DNA of 64,000 nucleotides from Gluconobacter cerinus (GCF_002723935.1 NZ_BEWM01000004.1:186001-250000); one strand, 5' to 3'. Counted from the stretch's first letter, positions 33,830 to 43,361 are shown. A program made the numbers and translations. Notes: generated by a model not told the origin, from the sequence alone.

Positions 33830-36520
33830 TCAGAACGAGGCCGCCACCGTGCCAAAGAACATGCGCGGAGGTGTAGGATAACCCACATACGTTGAGCCAT
33901 CTCCCGCGGTGATGGTGGACCAGGAGCGCGTGTTCGTCAGGTTGCTGACGTTGAACTGGAGCTTCAGGCTCTGCATGTGTGGGATATGCTTGAATGTATA
34001 ACCAGAGCTGAAACCAAGCTGGAACCTTGGTGGCACCATGACGGTATTCGTGATTGTACCTGGACGAACACCCATATAGGTTCCGAAGAGCTGAGCGTTG
34101 AAGCCTGCCTGATTGTAGTTGATGGCGAACTTGTCAGACCAGACGGGAATAGCCGGGACTTTCTCGCCTTTTGTTGCGTAAAGCGTGGTGCCGTCCATGA
34201 AATCGCTGCCATAAATGCTGCTGACATAGGATACGGCATCATAGATCGAGAAGTGCTGCCCGAACCGGAGTGTGAAGGACAGATCCATACCATTTGTTGA
34301 AACGCTGCCCAGGTTGGCTACAGTGCCACCCACGCCGGAAATTCCCTGATTAGGCGGCTTGATCGAGCCAAGACGATTGAAGAAATCGACATGGTAATAC
34401 TCAAGCTGACCACTGATCCCCGTGAGTGGGCCAAGAAACAGCGGCCGATTGGTTCGGATGCCTGTTTCATAGGTCCAGGACGTTTCCGGTTTTCCTGTTT
34501 TCTTGAAGTCTTCGAACGCTTCCTGGCTGGTCACGGCCCAAGGTGACGTGCTGCCATATCCGGTCTGGGCAAACGAATTCATGTTTTCCTGAATGTTGGC
34601 AAATAGCTGCTCATGGGGCGTGAAGCTCCACAAGGCACCAAAAGCAGGAAGAAAGGGTTTGTAAGACGGGATCGTTCCACCAGCCACTGTGTGAGTGCTG
34701 GTATCAACAATCGTTTTTGCACCTTTAACCGATGCTGCAAGTGACTGTGGCAAAGCAGCGACGGGCAACGTGCCGTTGGTATAAACCATCTCGGACTTGA
34801 AGCCTGCTGTCAGGGTCAGATGGGGCGTTACGCGCCAGCTATCCTGCAGGTGTGTGACAAACGTGTTCGTGTAGAACGCATTCATCCACTGAGTAAAAAG
34901 AGGATTGGTCGCGCGCTTATAAGGCGTCAGCGTGTCCGTTGCGGTGAGCGGATACCAAAGACGCCCTTGTGTATTGTTGTTGCGTTCGTACCATCCGCCA
35001 ATCTCAATATTATGGTGGCCCAGATGATAGTGCAGGGTGCTGGTCAGGCCTCCGCGATAGTCTTCATACTCCGTCGTACGAACAGCAAAACCCGTCCCGC
35101 CGGTTGCATTCCAGACCTTCGGGTCAATTCCGGCATTGCTATACGTAAACTGACCATTCTTGATGTATTTGGATCCAGTCGGGTCCAGGTAGCTCCCAAG
35201 GATCGTCAGGATAGCGTTGGTGCGAATAGACGTTGCGACCACGCCCGCGCCATCGTCATAATGAAAATAAAGCTGGTTATCCCACGTCAGATTTGGGGAA
35301 AATTTGTGCGAAATTTTCAGATAGGTGAAGTAATCGGTTCGCTGCGCTGCTGAGTAATAGTATTTATTATTGGGTGTTCCTGGAGCAGCGGATTTGGAGG
35401 TCATGGCAGGATAGTTGGCCATGGCAGCGTTCAAATCAGGGAAAAACGCACCGCGAGCATAGAGGTCTGTAGGCGCCGTCAGTCCTTGTGTGTTGGGCTC
35501 TGCCTTGTCCTGCCAGTCAAAATACGCCGTGATGGTGGTTTTTTCACCTTTATGAACAAACTTGCCATTTACCTGATAGCCACCCTGATTGTTTCCTTCA
35601 CCAAGATTCCAGGGTCTGGCGTCCTGTCGTGAGAAAGAGACATAGGCCGCGTTTCCATTACCAAAATTACCGGTGTCTAGGCGGGCATAGGTGCGAAACG
35701 TGGAATAGCTGCCGAAAGTCTGCCGGATTGTTGCGCCGGCTTTTGCTTTCGGGTCCCGCGTATTAAACTCAATCGTTCCGCCCAGGTTACTGGTGGACGC
35801 TGTTCCGAGTGCGCCCGCCCCAGAGGACAGGGACGTTTGGCCGATATTTTCGCTGATGGCTGCTCGTTGCGGGGAAAGGCCATTATAATTGCCATAAGCG
35901 CCTGCACCGAGCGGCACGCCATCAAGGGTGTAGCCAAGCTGGCTGTTGGAAAAACCGTGAACGTAAATGCTTGAGTTCTGCTCGTTGTTGCCCCAAGGAT
36001 CAACATTGGTGAACGTCACGCCCGGCAAGAGATCCAGAGCCTGCATCGGGTTCTGACCCGGCATCATTTCCTGCATCTGGTCGCCGCTGATGCTCAAGAC
36101 AGACCGCGTGCGATGGCCTGTTGCAACAATCTGCTCAATGTCGCGCTCATCCCGGGTCCGCGATGCGCGTATGTGCTTTGGGAGGCGTTTTGTAGCGGCA
36201 CCACGTCGAATGACCATGCCGCCGCCTGGAGCAACCTCGGCAACCAGGCCGCTCCCATTGAGCAACCGTGTTACGGCTGCGTCAGCTGACAGGTCGCCAT
36301 TAACGGACGGAGCCTCAAGGTGGTCCACCAGTTCAGGGGAGAAAATGACGCTCTGTCCGGTCTGTTGGCTCAGGGATTCCAGTGCCTGTGCCATTGGCTG
36401 ACGATTAATGTGAATATTCGCTGTGGCTGACGGTGTAGCCAGAGCAGAATGGGTCAGAATGGTCGTCCCTACAGTCAGAAGCAGAGCTGCGCGAAGGGGG
36501 CACCGGACGTTGACGGCCAT
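33830..36520 (-). CDS. TonB-dependent receptor with STN signalling domain (FecA-like architecture)
   Basis: An 896-residue transducing receptor. After the signal peptide (to about LATPS) there is an STN domain, residues about 35-105 (INRQPMAQALESLSQQTGQSV, then LNGSGLVAEVAPGGGMVIRR), which signals to a FecR-type anti-sigma factor. A TonB-box-like IEQIVATGH follows, then the plug with PMQALDLLPGVTF, the region YVHGFSNSQLGYTLDGVPLGAGAYGNYNG and GTASTSNLGGTIEF, and a large barrel ending FFGTVAASF. Encoded just downstream of FecR- and FecI-like genes. The plug is closely related to that of the receptor at 56359. Substrate unknown; the adjacent PhoD and the paralogue's phosphate genes point to a phosphorus compound rather than iron, which is inference. 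Confidence 0.9.
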   Translation of the reverse strand: MAVNVRCPLRAALLLTVGTTILTHSALATPSATANIHINRQPMAQALESLSQQTGQSVIFSPELVDHLEAPSVNGDLSADAAVTRLLNGSGLVAEVAPGGGMVIRRGAATKRLPKHIRASRTRDERDIEQIVATGHRTRSVLSISGDQMQEMMPGQNPMQALDLLPGVTFTNVDPWGNNEQNSSIYVHGFSNSQLGYTLDGVPLGAGAYGNYNGLSPQRAAISENIGQTSLSSGAGALGTASTSNLGGTIEFNTRDPKAKAGATIRQTFGSYSTFRTYARLDTGNFGNGNAAYVSFSRQDARPWNLGEGNNQGGYQVNGKFVHKGEKTTITAYFDWQDKAEPNTQGLTAPTDLYARGAFFPDLNAAMANYPAMTSKSAAPGTPNNKYYYSAAQRTDYFTYLKISHKFSPNLTWDNQLYFHYDDGAGVVATSIRTNAILTILGSYLDPTGSKYIKNGQFTYSNAGIDPKVWNATGGTGFAVRTTEYEDYRGGLTSTLHYHLGHHNIEIGGWYERNNNTQGRLWYPLTATDTLTPYKRATNPLFTQWMNAFYTNTFVTHLQDSWRVTPHLTLTAGFKSEMVYTNGTLPVAALPQSLAASVKGAKTIVDTSTHTVAGGTIPSYKPFLPAFGALWSFTPHEQLFANIQENMNSFAQTGYGSTSPWAVTSQEAFEDFKKTGKPETSWTYETGIRTNRPLFLGPLTGISGQLEYYHVDFFNRLGSIKPPNQGISGVGGTVANLGSVSTNGMDLSFTLRFGQHFSIYDAVSYVSSIYGSDFMDGTTLYATKGEKVPAIPVWSDKFAINYNQAGFNAQLFGTYMGVRPGTITNTVMVPPRFQLGFSSGYTFKHIPHMQSLKLQFNVSNLTNTRSWSTITAGDGSTYVGYPTPPRMFFGTVAASF

Positions 36521-36607
36521 GTATTCTCTATCCTGTTGGTGATCGCAGAAGGCGGTCTCAACAGGAAGACAAACGAAAACTGAAAAACCTCAGCATTGTT
36601 CAACGGT

Positions 36608-36617
36608 TTTCATGAAA
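36608..36617. promoter_or_regulatory. TTTCATGAAA palindrome, copy 1 (upstream of STN receptor)
   Basis: This 10-bp palindrome lies 88 bases before the receptor start, overlapping the end of the fecR-like gene. Read toward the receptor it is part of a 7-4-7 arrangement: ATGACGG-TTTC-ATGAAAA. Pho boxes have the same 7-4-7 geometry with heptamers related to CTGTCAT, whose complement is ATGACAG. It is also flanked by CGG/CCG, giving a longer imperfect inverted repeat. Confidence 0.5.
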
Positions 36618-36620
36618 CCG

Positions 36621-37559
36621 TCATAAAGCACGAAAGATGAAAACGTTTCCCTGTTCCTGGAGCGTCAAGGGAAGAAGGCGCGGAAGCATCCGCAAAAACA
36701 TCTCGCCCTGCGACACAAAATAAACCCCGCTTAACCGCATATTTGAAACAGTTGGCGACGCTAGGATGATCTGACGTTGGCTATACCGTCGGATTTCTGA
36801 AACAGCCTCCTCCAGAGGCGTATTGCGAAAAATCAGACGTCCGGTCTGCCAGGAAAGAAGCGCTTCGATGTTGGGATAATCGATGCTCACCGCACCATTC
36901 TGGGCGATGCGAAAGCGCTGCCCCGTGCGGATCCAGATATCACGCGCGGCAGTTGTTCCGCTTCGGAGCAATATCCTGCCCCGCAGCGCCGTGATGTCTG
37001 TGCAGTTCTGTTCCATGCGGACATTCGCTGAGGTCTGTCGTGAGAGCCGAACTGTGACGTTTCGAACTGAGAGGTGAAAATCTGATGGGCTTTCAGGGGA
37101 AAGCAGCACTTGTCCGTGTTCCAGTCTCGCGCGGTGCCCATCTTCAGACAGCGTCATTCGGCTTCCTGAATCCAGAAGACATGTGCCGTAATCAGGCAAT
37201 GCAATGCGCAGAGTATGCCCAGTCGATGCCTGCAGAACACGGGATGCCCGAGCAGTCTTGTTCATCGGCACAAGTGCTATGAGCGCAGCTGAGGCAAGGG
37301 CCAGTGCACTTCTACGCCCTAACGGAAAACCATGCGTATCTGAGCGTTTTGCGGGCGTTGCAGGAATGCTTTGTGTTTGAACGCCGCCGCCAAGCTCCCA
37401 GTAATCCGTCAGGAGTTCAAAAGTATTGGCGTTACAGGTGTCCTCACGCATCCACTGTACAAAGCGGGCACGGTCCGTGTCGTTACAATCATCAGCGTGC
37501 AGGCGCGCAATCCAGAGGGCGGCCTGTTCCCGAACTGCGAACTGCTTTTCGGAGGGCAT
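36621..37559 (-). CDS. FecR-type anti-sigma factor / sigma regulator
   Basis: A 312-residue inner-membrane regulator. Residues 1-60 hold the N-terminal FecR segment (AVREQAALWIARLHADD), which binds the sigma factor; one hydrophobic segment at about 78-95 (RRSALALASAALIALVPM) crosses the membrane; the periplasmic FecR domain follows (QASTGHTLRIALPDYGTCLLDSGSRMTL) and ends with a secretin/STN-like C-terminal part. It would receive the signal from the STN domain of the receptor. Its ATG overlaps the sigma-factor stop by one base (TAATG), and the receptor gene follows about 100 bases later. Confidence 0.9.
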   Translation of the reverse strand: MPSEKQFAVREQAALWIARLHADDCNDTDRARFVQWMREDTCNANTFELLTDYWELGGGVQTQSIPATPAKRSDTHGFPLGRRSALALASAALIALVPMNKTARASRVLQASTGHTLRIALPDYGTCLLDSGSRMTLSEDGHRARLEHGQVLLSPESPSDFHLSVRNVTVRLSRQTSANVRMEQNCTDITALRGRILLRSGTTAARDIWIRTGQRFRIAQNGAVSIDYPNIEALLSWQTGRLIFRNTPLEEAVSEIRRYSQRQIILASPTVSNMRLSGVYFVSQGEMFLRMLPRLLPLTLQEQGNVFIFRAL

Positions 37560-38059
37560 TAATGGTCCATCCAGGAAGCAAGGAAGACAAGGGCTTTTGC
37601 AATATGCTTTTCCACGCTGCTTTCGCTCATTCCCAGCGTTAAAGCAATCTCCCGATACTTCATTTTTTCAACACGATTGAGAAGAAAGGCCTGCCTTGTC
37701 TTTTCGGGAAGCTGTCTGCAACCCTCGTGAAAGCGATCCATTCTTTGGCCTGACGCATAAACGTCTTCCTGGGATGGCCCAGGATCTTCTATTTCTAATG
37801 TAATATCCCGATCATCGCTGAAAGATTGTAGGCGCGATGAGGCTTTTTTCAAATCATTGAGATGCAGGTTGAGCGCACTTCTGGTGATGTATGCCTCCGG
37901 ATGCGTCACGTCGTCTTTGGCGCGTTCATAATAATTCGCCAGCGCCGTCTGCAGATGATCTTCCGCATCGTCGCGATGCGTCAGGCTCTTGATGCGGCGG
38001 CAAAGGCGCAGCCATTCCTGCTGACAGGGAAACCAGTTTTCCGCCAAAGCTTCTATCAT
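37559..38059 (-). CDS. ECF sigma factor (FecI-like)
   Basis: A 166-residue extracytoplasmic-function sigma factor. Region 2 covers residues about 15-80 (DDAEDHLQTALANYYERAK and HPEAYITRSALNLHLND); region 4 carries LPEKTRQAFLLNRVEKMKYREIALTLGMSESSVEKHIAKAL, the helix-turn-helix that reads the -35 element. Together with the FecR-like and STN-receptor genes it forms a complete cell-surface signalling unit: ligand at the outer membrane activates transcription of its own receptor gene. The unit runs on the minus strand, divergent from phoD. Confidence 0.92.
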   Translation of the reverse strand: MIEALAENWFPCQQEWLRLCRRIKSLTHRDDAEDHLQTALANYYERAKDDVTHPEAYITRSALNLHLNDLKKASSRLQSFSDDRDITLEIEDPGPSQEDVYASGQRMDRFHEGCRQLPEKTRQAFLLNRVEKMKYREIALTLGMSESSVEKHIAKALVFLASWMDH

Positions 38060-38125
38060 CCTGTTTTAAAGATGGACTGCCTGAAGCGCTCCATTACGGA
38101 TTTTGGCGGGGTGGGTCTGTGACAG

Positions 38126-38135
38126 TTTCATGAAA
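38126..38135. promoter_or_regulatory. TTTCATGAAA palindrome, copy 2 (upstream of phoD)
   Basis: Copy 2 lies 86 bases before the phoD start, in the divergent fecI/phoD gap. In the phoD direction it begins a 7-4-7 repeat ATGAAAA-GAGG-CTGAAAG (38130-38147). A CTGTGAC at 38117-38123, resembling a Pho heptamer, lies just upstream. Confidence 0.5.
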
Positions 38136-38220
38136 AGAGGCTGAAAGGCATGGGCAAACGCTCTCATTCGCTGTCTTGGAAAGAGTGCGACCGCTCGATT
38201 TCAGCGAAAGATTTTTCATC

Positions 38221-39816
38221 ATGCTTTTAAACCGCCGACGGGTACTGACAGGTCTGGGAGCCGGGCTCCTGTTTTCCTACCGCCTGAAGCAATTGTCTGC
38301 TGCCGCCCCGCATAATCTGGACAAAACTCCTGAGTTTGATGCATCGCCCTTTCAGTTGGGTGTAGCATCCGGAGATCCGGCACCAGACGGTTGCGTAATA
38401 TGGACACGCCTTGCGCCGCACCCGCTGGAAGAGGCAGGAGGAATGAAGCGCCTGAAGCCCGTTCTGGTGGACTGGGAAATCAGCGAGGATGAGCGTTTTT
38501 CAACACGCCTGCGGTCGGGGCAAACCATTGCTCACCCAGAACTCGCTCATTCCGTTCATGTTGAAGTTGATGGGCTCCTTCCAGATCGGCCTTACTGGTA
38601 TCGTTTCCATATTGCCGGACATGAGAGCCCGATAGGTCGTGCCCGTACTTTGCCGATGCCCGGTGCAAGCGTGCAGCGTGTAAGGTTCGCCGCCGCAGGG
38701 TGTCAGCACTACGAATTTGGATATTACAGTGCCTGGCGGGCTATCGCGAACGAGAACGTCGATTTTGTTTTCCACTACGGGGACTATATTTACGAAGGAG
38801 CCGATATCGGCGCAGGTGTACACACCGTTTATGGAAAGCCATTTACGGCGGTCCGTCGGCACATCGGGCCAGAAATCTATTCCCTCGACGAGTATCGCCG
38901 CCGTTACGCGCAGTACAAAATTGACCCGGATCTACAGGCTGCTCATGCCGCTGCCCCCTGGCTGGTGAGCTTTGATGATCATGAAGTTGATAATAACTGG
39001 GCAGGGGATACCGATCAGGACGGTACTCCGGCGGATATTTTCCGTCTGCGTCGGGCATCCGCCATGCAGGCCTATTACGAACATATGCCCCTTCGTATCA
39101 GCTCTCTTCCGGACGCCAGTCACATGCAGATGTACCGAAGCTTCCGCTTTGGTGATCTGATGAATACGTTCGTGCTGGATACCCGTCAGTACCGGAGCGA
39201 TCAGGCTTATGGTGATAAAGACGTTCCGCAGGGACCGGATGTCTGGTCACCCGAACGTACCATGATGGGACAACAGCAGGAGGCCTGGCTTTTCAACGGG
39301 CTGGGACAGTCTGACACGCGGTGGAACCTGCTGGCGCATCAGGTCATGGTTATGGATCTTGCTCACCGCAAGTCAGCCCATTCGGAGCTGCTTTACAGTA
39401 TGGATCAGTGGTCCGGTTATATGCATAGCCGTAACAGACTGCTTCAGTTCATCGGAGAGCACTGCCCCGGAAACGTGGTCAACGTGACAGGCGACGCACA
39501 TCGGCATTATGCGGGTAATCTCGTGATTGATCCCGCCAAGCAGAAGCCAGTGTCGGTGGAATTTCTGGCGACGTCCATTTCGTCAGGCGGTGATGGCGTG
39601 GGGGATAATGACGCCCATAGCCAGTCGGTTCGGCGTGAAAACCCGCATCTTAAGGCAACGACAGACAAGCGTGGCTATGTGTTGTGTGATGTTGGCCGGG
39701 ATGTCTGGCGAGCAGATCTTAAAACTCTGGATCAGGTGAGCAATCACGACGGGCAGCTCTCAACCTACGCCAGTTTTGCAGTTGAGCGTGGTAACCCAGG
39801 CCTTCAAAAGGCCTGA
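38221..39816 (+). CDS. phoD: Alkaline phosphatase D family protein (PhoD-like)
   Basis: A 531-residue exported phosphodiesterase/phosphatase that releases phosphate from esters in the periplasm or outside the cell. Start ATG 38221 opens directly into a twin-arginine signal, MLLNRRRVLTGLGAG, as expected for PhoD, which is exported folded with its metals. The N-terminal PhoD domain has FQLGVASGDPAPDGCVIWTRLAP; metal ligands are suggested by HYGDYIYE (His185 to Glu192), SFDDHEVDNNW, and the late GDAHRHYAGN. Length fits the family. The frame is open 15 codons upstream, but that would bury the Tat signal. It is divergent from the ECF sigma gene; a TTTCATGAAA palindrome precedes it. Confidence 0.92.
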   Translation: MLLNRRRVLTGLGAGLLFSYRLKQLSAAAPHNLDKTPEFDASPFQLGVASGDPAPDGCVIWTRLAPHPLEEAGGMKRLKPVLVDWEISEDERFSTRLRSGQTIAHPELAHSVHVEVDGLLPDRPYWYRFHIAGHESPIGRARTLPMPGASVQRVRFAAAGCQHYEFGYYSAWRAIANENVDFVFHYGDYIYEGADIGAGVHTVYGKPFTAVRRHIGPEIYSLDEYRRRYAQYKIDPDLQAAHAAAPWLVSFDDHEVDNNWAGDTDQDGTPADIFRLRRASAMQAYYEHMPLRISSLPDASHMQMYRSFRFGDLMNTFVLDTRQYRSDQAYGDKDVPQGPDVWSPERTMMGQQQEAWLFNGLGQSDTRWNLLAHQVMVMDLAHRKSAHSELLYSMDQWSGYMHSRNRLLQFIGEHCPGNVVNVTGDAHRHYAGNLVIDPAKQKPVSVEFLATSISSGGDGVGDNDAHSQSVRRENPHLKATTDKRGYVLCDVGRDVWRADLKTLDQVSNHDGQLSTYASFAVERGNPGLQKA

Positions 39817-39832
39817 ACGGATATGTCGACCA

Positions 39833-41050
39833 TCAGGGCGTTTCGTCCTGATGGCTTGAGGTCATGCGAAAGCAGGTCAGCAAGCCTGCAAGAGAGGTAA
39901 AGAACAGAACCAGTCCCATCGGTAAGGCACTGGTTTTGCTCAGTCCGACGAGAGGAGCAGCAACGCCGCCAACCAGGAGGTTGAGAGAGCCAAGGATGGC
40001 ACTCGCACTTCCTGCACGGTGGCCCTGCTTGGCAATGGCGAGAACAAATGTGGCCGTCAAAATCATGCCGATGCACATCATGTAAAGGAAGATGGCTGCC
40101 ACTAACAGGAAGAGCGGTCCTTTCAGTGTCGCGATAAGTGTGATGAGTGCGGCTGCGGTGGTGATGCAGATCACAGATGCCCGAAGCATTGTATTGGTTC
40201 GCGCCATGCTGCCTGCACGGCCAATCAGCCAGCTCCCCCCGACGAGTGCCAGACCATTGATTCCAAACAGAAGACTGAATGTCTGGGGCGAGACGCCGTA
40301 GATGTCCTGATAGACGAACGGCGTACCGGCCACATAGGCAAAGCTGCCGCCATGGATCAGTCCCACAGTCAACGCATGCCCAATGAATTCCCGGTCCGTC
40401 AATAGACTATGGAATGTCTCTAGCGTCGAGCGTGCTGAATTGGGGAGGCGACGGTGTAATTCAAGCGTTTCATTCAGGCGCCCGCCGACGAGACCTAGCG
40501 CCACGACGCCGAAGCCTGTCAGGAACCAGAACATGGTGCGCCATGTTGCTGATGGCAGGGCCAGAATGGCTCCACCCATCATTGGTGCCACCATAGGGGC
40601 GACAGCATTGATGATCATGAGTCGGGAAAAGAAGCGGGCAAGTTCCGGTCCATTAAACACGTCTCGCACCACCGCCCGGGACAGAACCAGTCCGGCTGAT
40701 GCTGTGAGGCCTTGAAGAAAGCGGGCAACGATGAACGCTGTGATGCTGGATGAAATGGCGCAGAACAGGGATGACAGCGCAAAAAGCGCCATCGCTGCTA
40801 GCAACGGCCCTTTCCGGCCACGTGAATCGCTGAACGGGCCCACCATGAGCTGTCCCAGAGCCAACCCGATCAGGGTGCTGGTCAGGCTGAACTGAACCGC
40901 GGTCTCTCCAGCGTGGAAATCATGCCCGATACTGGGGAAACCCGGCAGGTACATGTCGATGTTAAGCGGACCGAGACAGGTCAGCAGCCCGAGGATAAGG
41001 ATAAGATCCCGTTGGGCGGGACGTGATGTCTCGGTAGTGGGATCAGTCAT
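39833..41050 (-). CDS. MFS multidrug efflux transporter, Bcr/CflA family
   Basis: A 405-residue inner-membrane proton antiporter with 12 predicted helices. Family marks: LGLLTCLGPLNIDMYLPGFPSIGHDF at the N-terminus, ALGQLMVGPFSDSRGRKGPLL (the motif A loop) and RFLQGLTASAGLVLSRAVVRDVF, which is the Bcr/CflA motif C region. Probable role is drug or metabolite export. Its start overlaps the deoR-like stop by eight bases, so it is translated after that regulator at the end of the ethanolamine operon strand; whether it belongs functionally is unclear. A hairpin (CCATCAGG ... CCTGATGG, 39830-39854) covers its stop codon. Confidence 0.9.
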   Translation of the reverse strand: MTDPTTETSRPAQRDLILILGLLTCLGPLNIDMYLPGFPSIGHDFHAGETAVQFSLTSTLIGLALGQLMVGPFSDSRGRKGPLLAAMALFALSSLFCAISSSITAFIVARFLQGLTASAGLVLSRAVVRDVFNGPELARFFSRLMIINAVAPMVAPMMGGAILALPSATWRTMFWFLTGFGVVALGLVGGRLNETLELHRRLPNSARSTLETFHSLLTDREFIGHALTVGLIHGGSFAYVAGTPFVYQDIYGVSPQTFSLLFGINGLALVGGSWLIGRAGSMARTNTMLRASVICITTAAALITLIATLKGPLFLLVAAIFLYMMCIGMILTATFVLAIAKQGHRAGSASAILGSLNLLVGGVAAPLVGLSKTSALPMGLVLFFTSLAGLLTCFRMTSSHQDETP

Positions 41051-41807
41051 GGACTGGAACCTTGATAATGGTGACGCCAGAGGCAGTCATGCGGGTGAGT
41101 TCGTCTGTTGGGGCATCATCGGTAACGATCAGGGTCTGGACAGTTTCAAGAGGGGCAACAGGGAAGCGCCCCCCGGACCCGATCTTGCTTGCTTCGGCCA
41201 TGATCACCACGCTTTCGCTCCGGCTCAGAACCTCACGTTTGAAGGCGGCTTCCTCATGATCCCAGACACTTGGTCCTTCGGCGGAAATGGCCCAGACGCC
41301 CAAAGAGCAGAGATCAAAACGGTAATGCTGAAGAGCCTGGACGGCGACCGAACCTGTCACGCCACCCGTTGTTCCTTCCAGACGTCCGCCAATCATAATG
41401 GTTTCAATCTGGTCTGCGTCGCTCAAAGCAACAGCAACGGCGGGACTGGATGTGACCACAGTCAAAGGTGTATCGCGGGGAAGCGATCCAGCCAGCGCAA
41501 TATTGGTTGAACCTGTGTCAATGAAGACAACCTGCCGTGGCTTGAAAAGCGTTGCGGCCTGCCGTGCGAGAGCGTTCTTCAGCGGAACTTTTTCGCCCAT
41601 TCTCGCCCGGATATGAGACGCATTGGGCTGTAGCCTCAGTGCACCGCCATAAACGCGGCGACATTCTCCTGCTTCAGAGAGCTCACGCAAATCGCGCCGG
41701 ATCATATCGACCGGGACGGTCCATTCCGTGGCCAGATCAGCCGCGACAACACGGCCGTGGCTTCGCAGACGGGCCCGAATATGGCTGAGACGTTCGTCCT
41801 TGAGAAT
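41043..41807 (-). CDS. DeoR/GlpR-family transcription regulator with probable ATT start
   Basis: A 254-residue repressor-type regulator. From 41807 the frame encodes ILKDERLSHIRARLRSHGRV (with fMet for Ile at the start), then the helix-turn-helix ending IRRDLRELSEAG, followed by the sugar-phosphate sensor domain with the DTGSTN motif and ESVVIMAEASKIG. No ATG, GTG or TTG lies between the upstream in-frame stop and the helix-turn-helix. ATT at 41805-41807 has GGAGAA seven bases upstream, so ATT initiation is the best reading. The first ATG (41705) would delete half the DNA-binding domain. It is the distal gene behind the porin of the ethanolamine operon and overlaps the MFS gene. Effector unknown. 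Confidence 0.8.
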   Translation of the reverse strand: MLKDERLSHIRARLRSHGRVVAADLATEWTVPVDMIRRDLRELSEAGECRRVYGGALRLQPNASHIRARMGEKVPLKNALARQAATLFKPRQVVFIDTGSTNIALAGSLPRDTPLTVVTSSPAVAVALSDADQIETIMIGGRLEGTTGGVTGSVAVQALQHYRFDLCSLGVWAISAEGPSVWDHEEAAFKREVLSRSESVVIMAEASKIGSGGRFPVAPLETVQTLIVTDDAPTDELTRMTASGVTIIKVPVHD

Positions 41808-41915
41808 GGGACTTTCTCCGAAACGGGTTAAAACACGCGCAAACCGTCATAAACGCGCACAACCTGTCAAGAAGTTTTGCATGTCTCTCTGTTTTGAAAG
41901 GGAAGGTGTGGCAGA

Positions 41916-43361
41916 TCAGAAACTCAGGACAGCATCCAGATTGAACCACAGCATGTTGTTCGTCCCGTTATTCACCGTTCTGGAAGAGACTGTGCCGGAT
42001 TGATTGAAGGGGTGTGTTCCATTCAGGGATTTGTCCAGACGGATTTCAGGTCGGACGGTCAGGCTGGCTGGACCCAGATGTCGATTGATGAAGCTGGGCC
42101 GGTATGCCACCCCAACTGTCAGGTCTCCGTATATGGTCGGCAGGGCGTTATAATACCCGAACGGGCGGTTTCTCAGCGAGTTTGTGTAGGACATGTCGCT
42201 GGAATACTGGTTGATGATGCCGCCAGTGTTGTCTCGGAAAATCTCACCTCGGACGTTAAGTGTGAGGGATGGCCGGATGTCCCACGATAGATATGAAGAA
42301 ACGCCATACGCATCGTCGCGCGACGCATCGTCGTGCAGATAGAGGGCTTCTGCCATGACGGACAGGGCATCTGTCACGTGATAGGTGGCGAGAAGATCCG
42401 CGTTATACTGCATGAGATCGTTGGCGGACCGCCCGATGCCTGCACTGCTCCATCCAGCGGGTGAGACGATCGTGCGGCCATTATTTGCCTGCGGGCCGAA
42501 ATGGCCAATGGCATGGACATTCAGCTTGCCGCCCATCAGATTATTCCAGGCAAAGCCAAAGTAGCCTTTGGGTCTGCTGTTGTTTCCAGCGCCTCCGAAG
42601 GTTGTGGAATTGCCTGCATCGATGCCAAGGATCCAGTCCATGTGATGGCTTAAATGCATCGTGGCCACGACGCCTACCGTCTCGAAGGGAACGATATAGT
42701 CGGCAGCGTAGTTGAAAGAATAGAACGGACGGGCGAGGGCTGGCGTGCCTTCAGCGCCCATCAGGCCGTACATTTGACCGGCCTGGAAATCGATGCCGTG
42801 ATGGAAAATCCATGGCGTATGGATGTCGATATGGGCCTGTGTGGGTGCCCACTGGTACAAGCCGCTAATCGTGCCGTCGCCCATTCCGATCGTCGGGTCG
42901 AAACGTGAGTCAGATCCGTACATCATCTCTACGACAAACCCGATCCCGTAACCGCTTCCGATGGAGGTGACGGGATGGGAGAGAGAACCCATGATCTGGT
43001 TAAGGGTCACGGTATTCGCACGATCCAGATAAAACTGCCCGAAATTGCGTCCAGATCTCGTCCACGGGTTCCCGCTTATACCAGCTTCGACCGTGAGATG
43101 TCCGACCAGCCCATCCCAATAGGTAAGGGGACGTCCTGCTTTGGGAGAGAAAAGATTTCCGGCTTTCAACGCTGGAAGATCAGGATCTCCGGCATCGTTG
43201 GTATGGGATGCTGTTGGCGGTGGTGTAGGGTGATTGGGGTTGGGCGTGCCGTTTGGTGTGATAGTCGTGTTTGAAGAGGCCGCCGCCTGCGCATAGGCGA
43301 AAGACGGCAGGGCGGTTCCGGCCAGCAGACAAAAGACTGCCATGACGTGTTTTTTTGACAC
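41916..43361 (-). CDS. Outer-membrane beta-barrel porin (BBP2-like)
   Basis: A 481-residue exported protein. Signal peptide of about 24 residues ending SFAYAQA, then a Thr/Pro/Asn-rich linker to about residue 60. The rest alternates short hydrophobic strands and loops rich in Gly, Asn and Asp, and ends with the aromatic barrel terminus MLWFNLDAVLSF. Segments LTYWDGLVGHLTVEAGISGN and YGIGFVVEMMYGSDSRFDPTIG resemble putative beta-barrel porin-2 proteins. It directly follows the ethanolamine permease on the same strand (50 bases), so it probably admits ethanolamine or a related small amine through the outer membrane. Specificity is inferred from position only. Confidence 0.8.
   Translation of the reverse strand: MSKKHVMAVFCLLAGTALPSFAYAQAAASSNTTITPNGTPNPNHPTPPPTASHTNDAGDPDLPALKAGNLFSPKAGRPLTYWDGLVGHLTVEAGISGNPWTRSGRNFGQFYLDRANTVTLNQIMGSLSHPVTSIGSGYGIGFVVEMMYGSDSRFDPTIGMGDGTISGLYQWAPTQAHIDIHTPWIFHHGIDFQAGQMYGLMGAEGTPALARPFYSFNYAADYIVPFETVGVVATMHLSHHMDWILGIDAGNSTTFGGAGNNSRPKGYFGFAWNNLMGGKLNVHAIGHFGPQANNGRTIVSPAGWSSAGIGRSANDLMQYNADLLATYHVTDALSVMAEALYLHDDASRDDAYGVSSYLSWDIRPSLTLNVRGEIFRDNTGGIINQYSSDMSYTNSLRNRPFGYYNALPTIYGDLTVGVAYRPSFINRHLGPASLTVRPEIRLDKSLNGTHPFNQSGTVSSRTVNNGTNNMLWFNLDAVLSF

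Noticed and set aside
41043-41705. DeoR regulator starting at the first ATG (41705)
   Set aside because: This would cut off half of the helix-turn-helix, whose sequence is intact upstream in the same frame; the ATT start is more reasonable.
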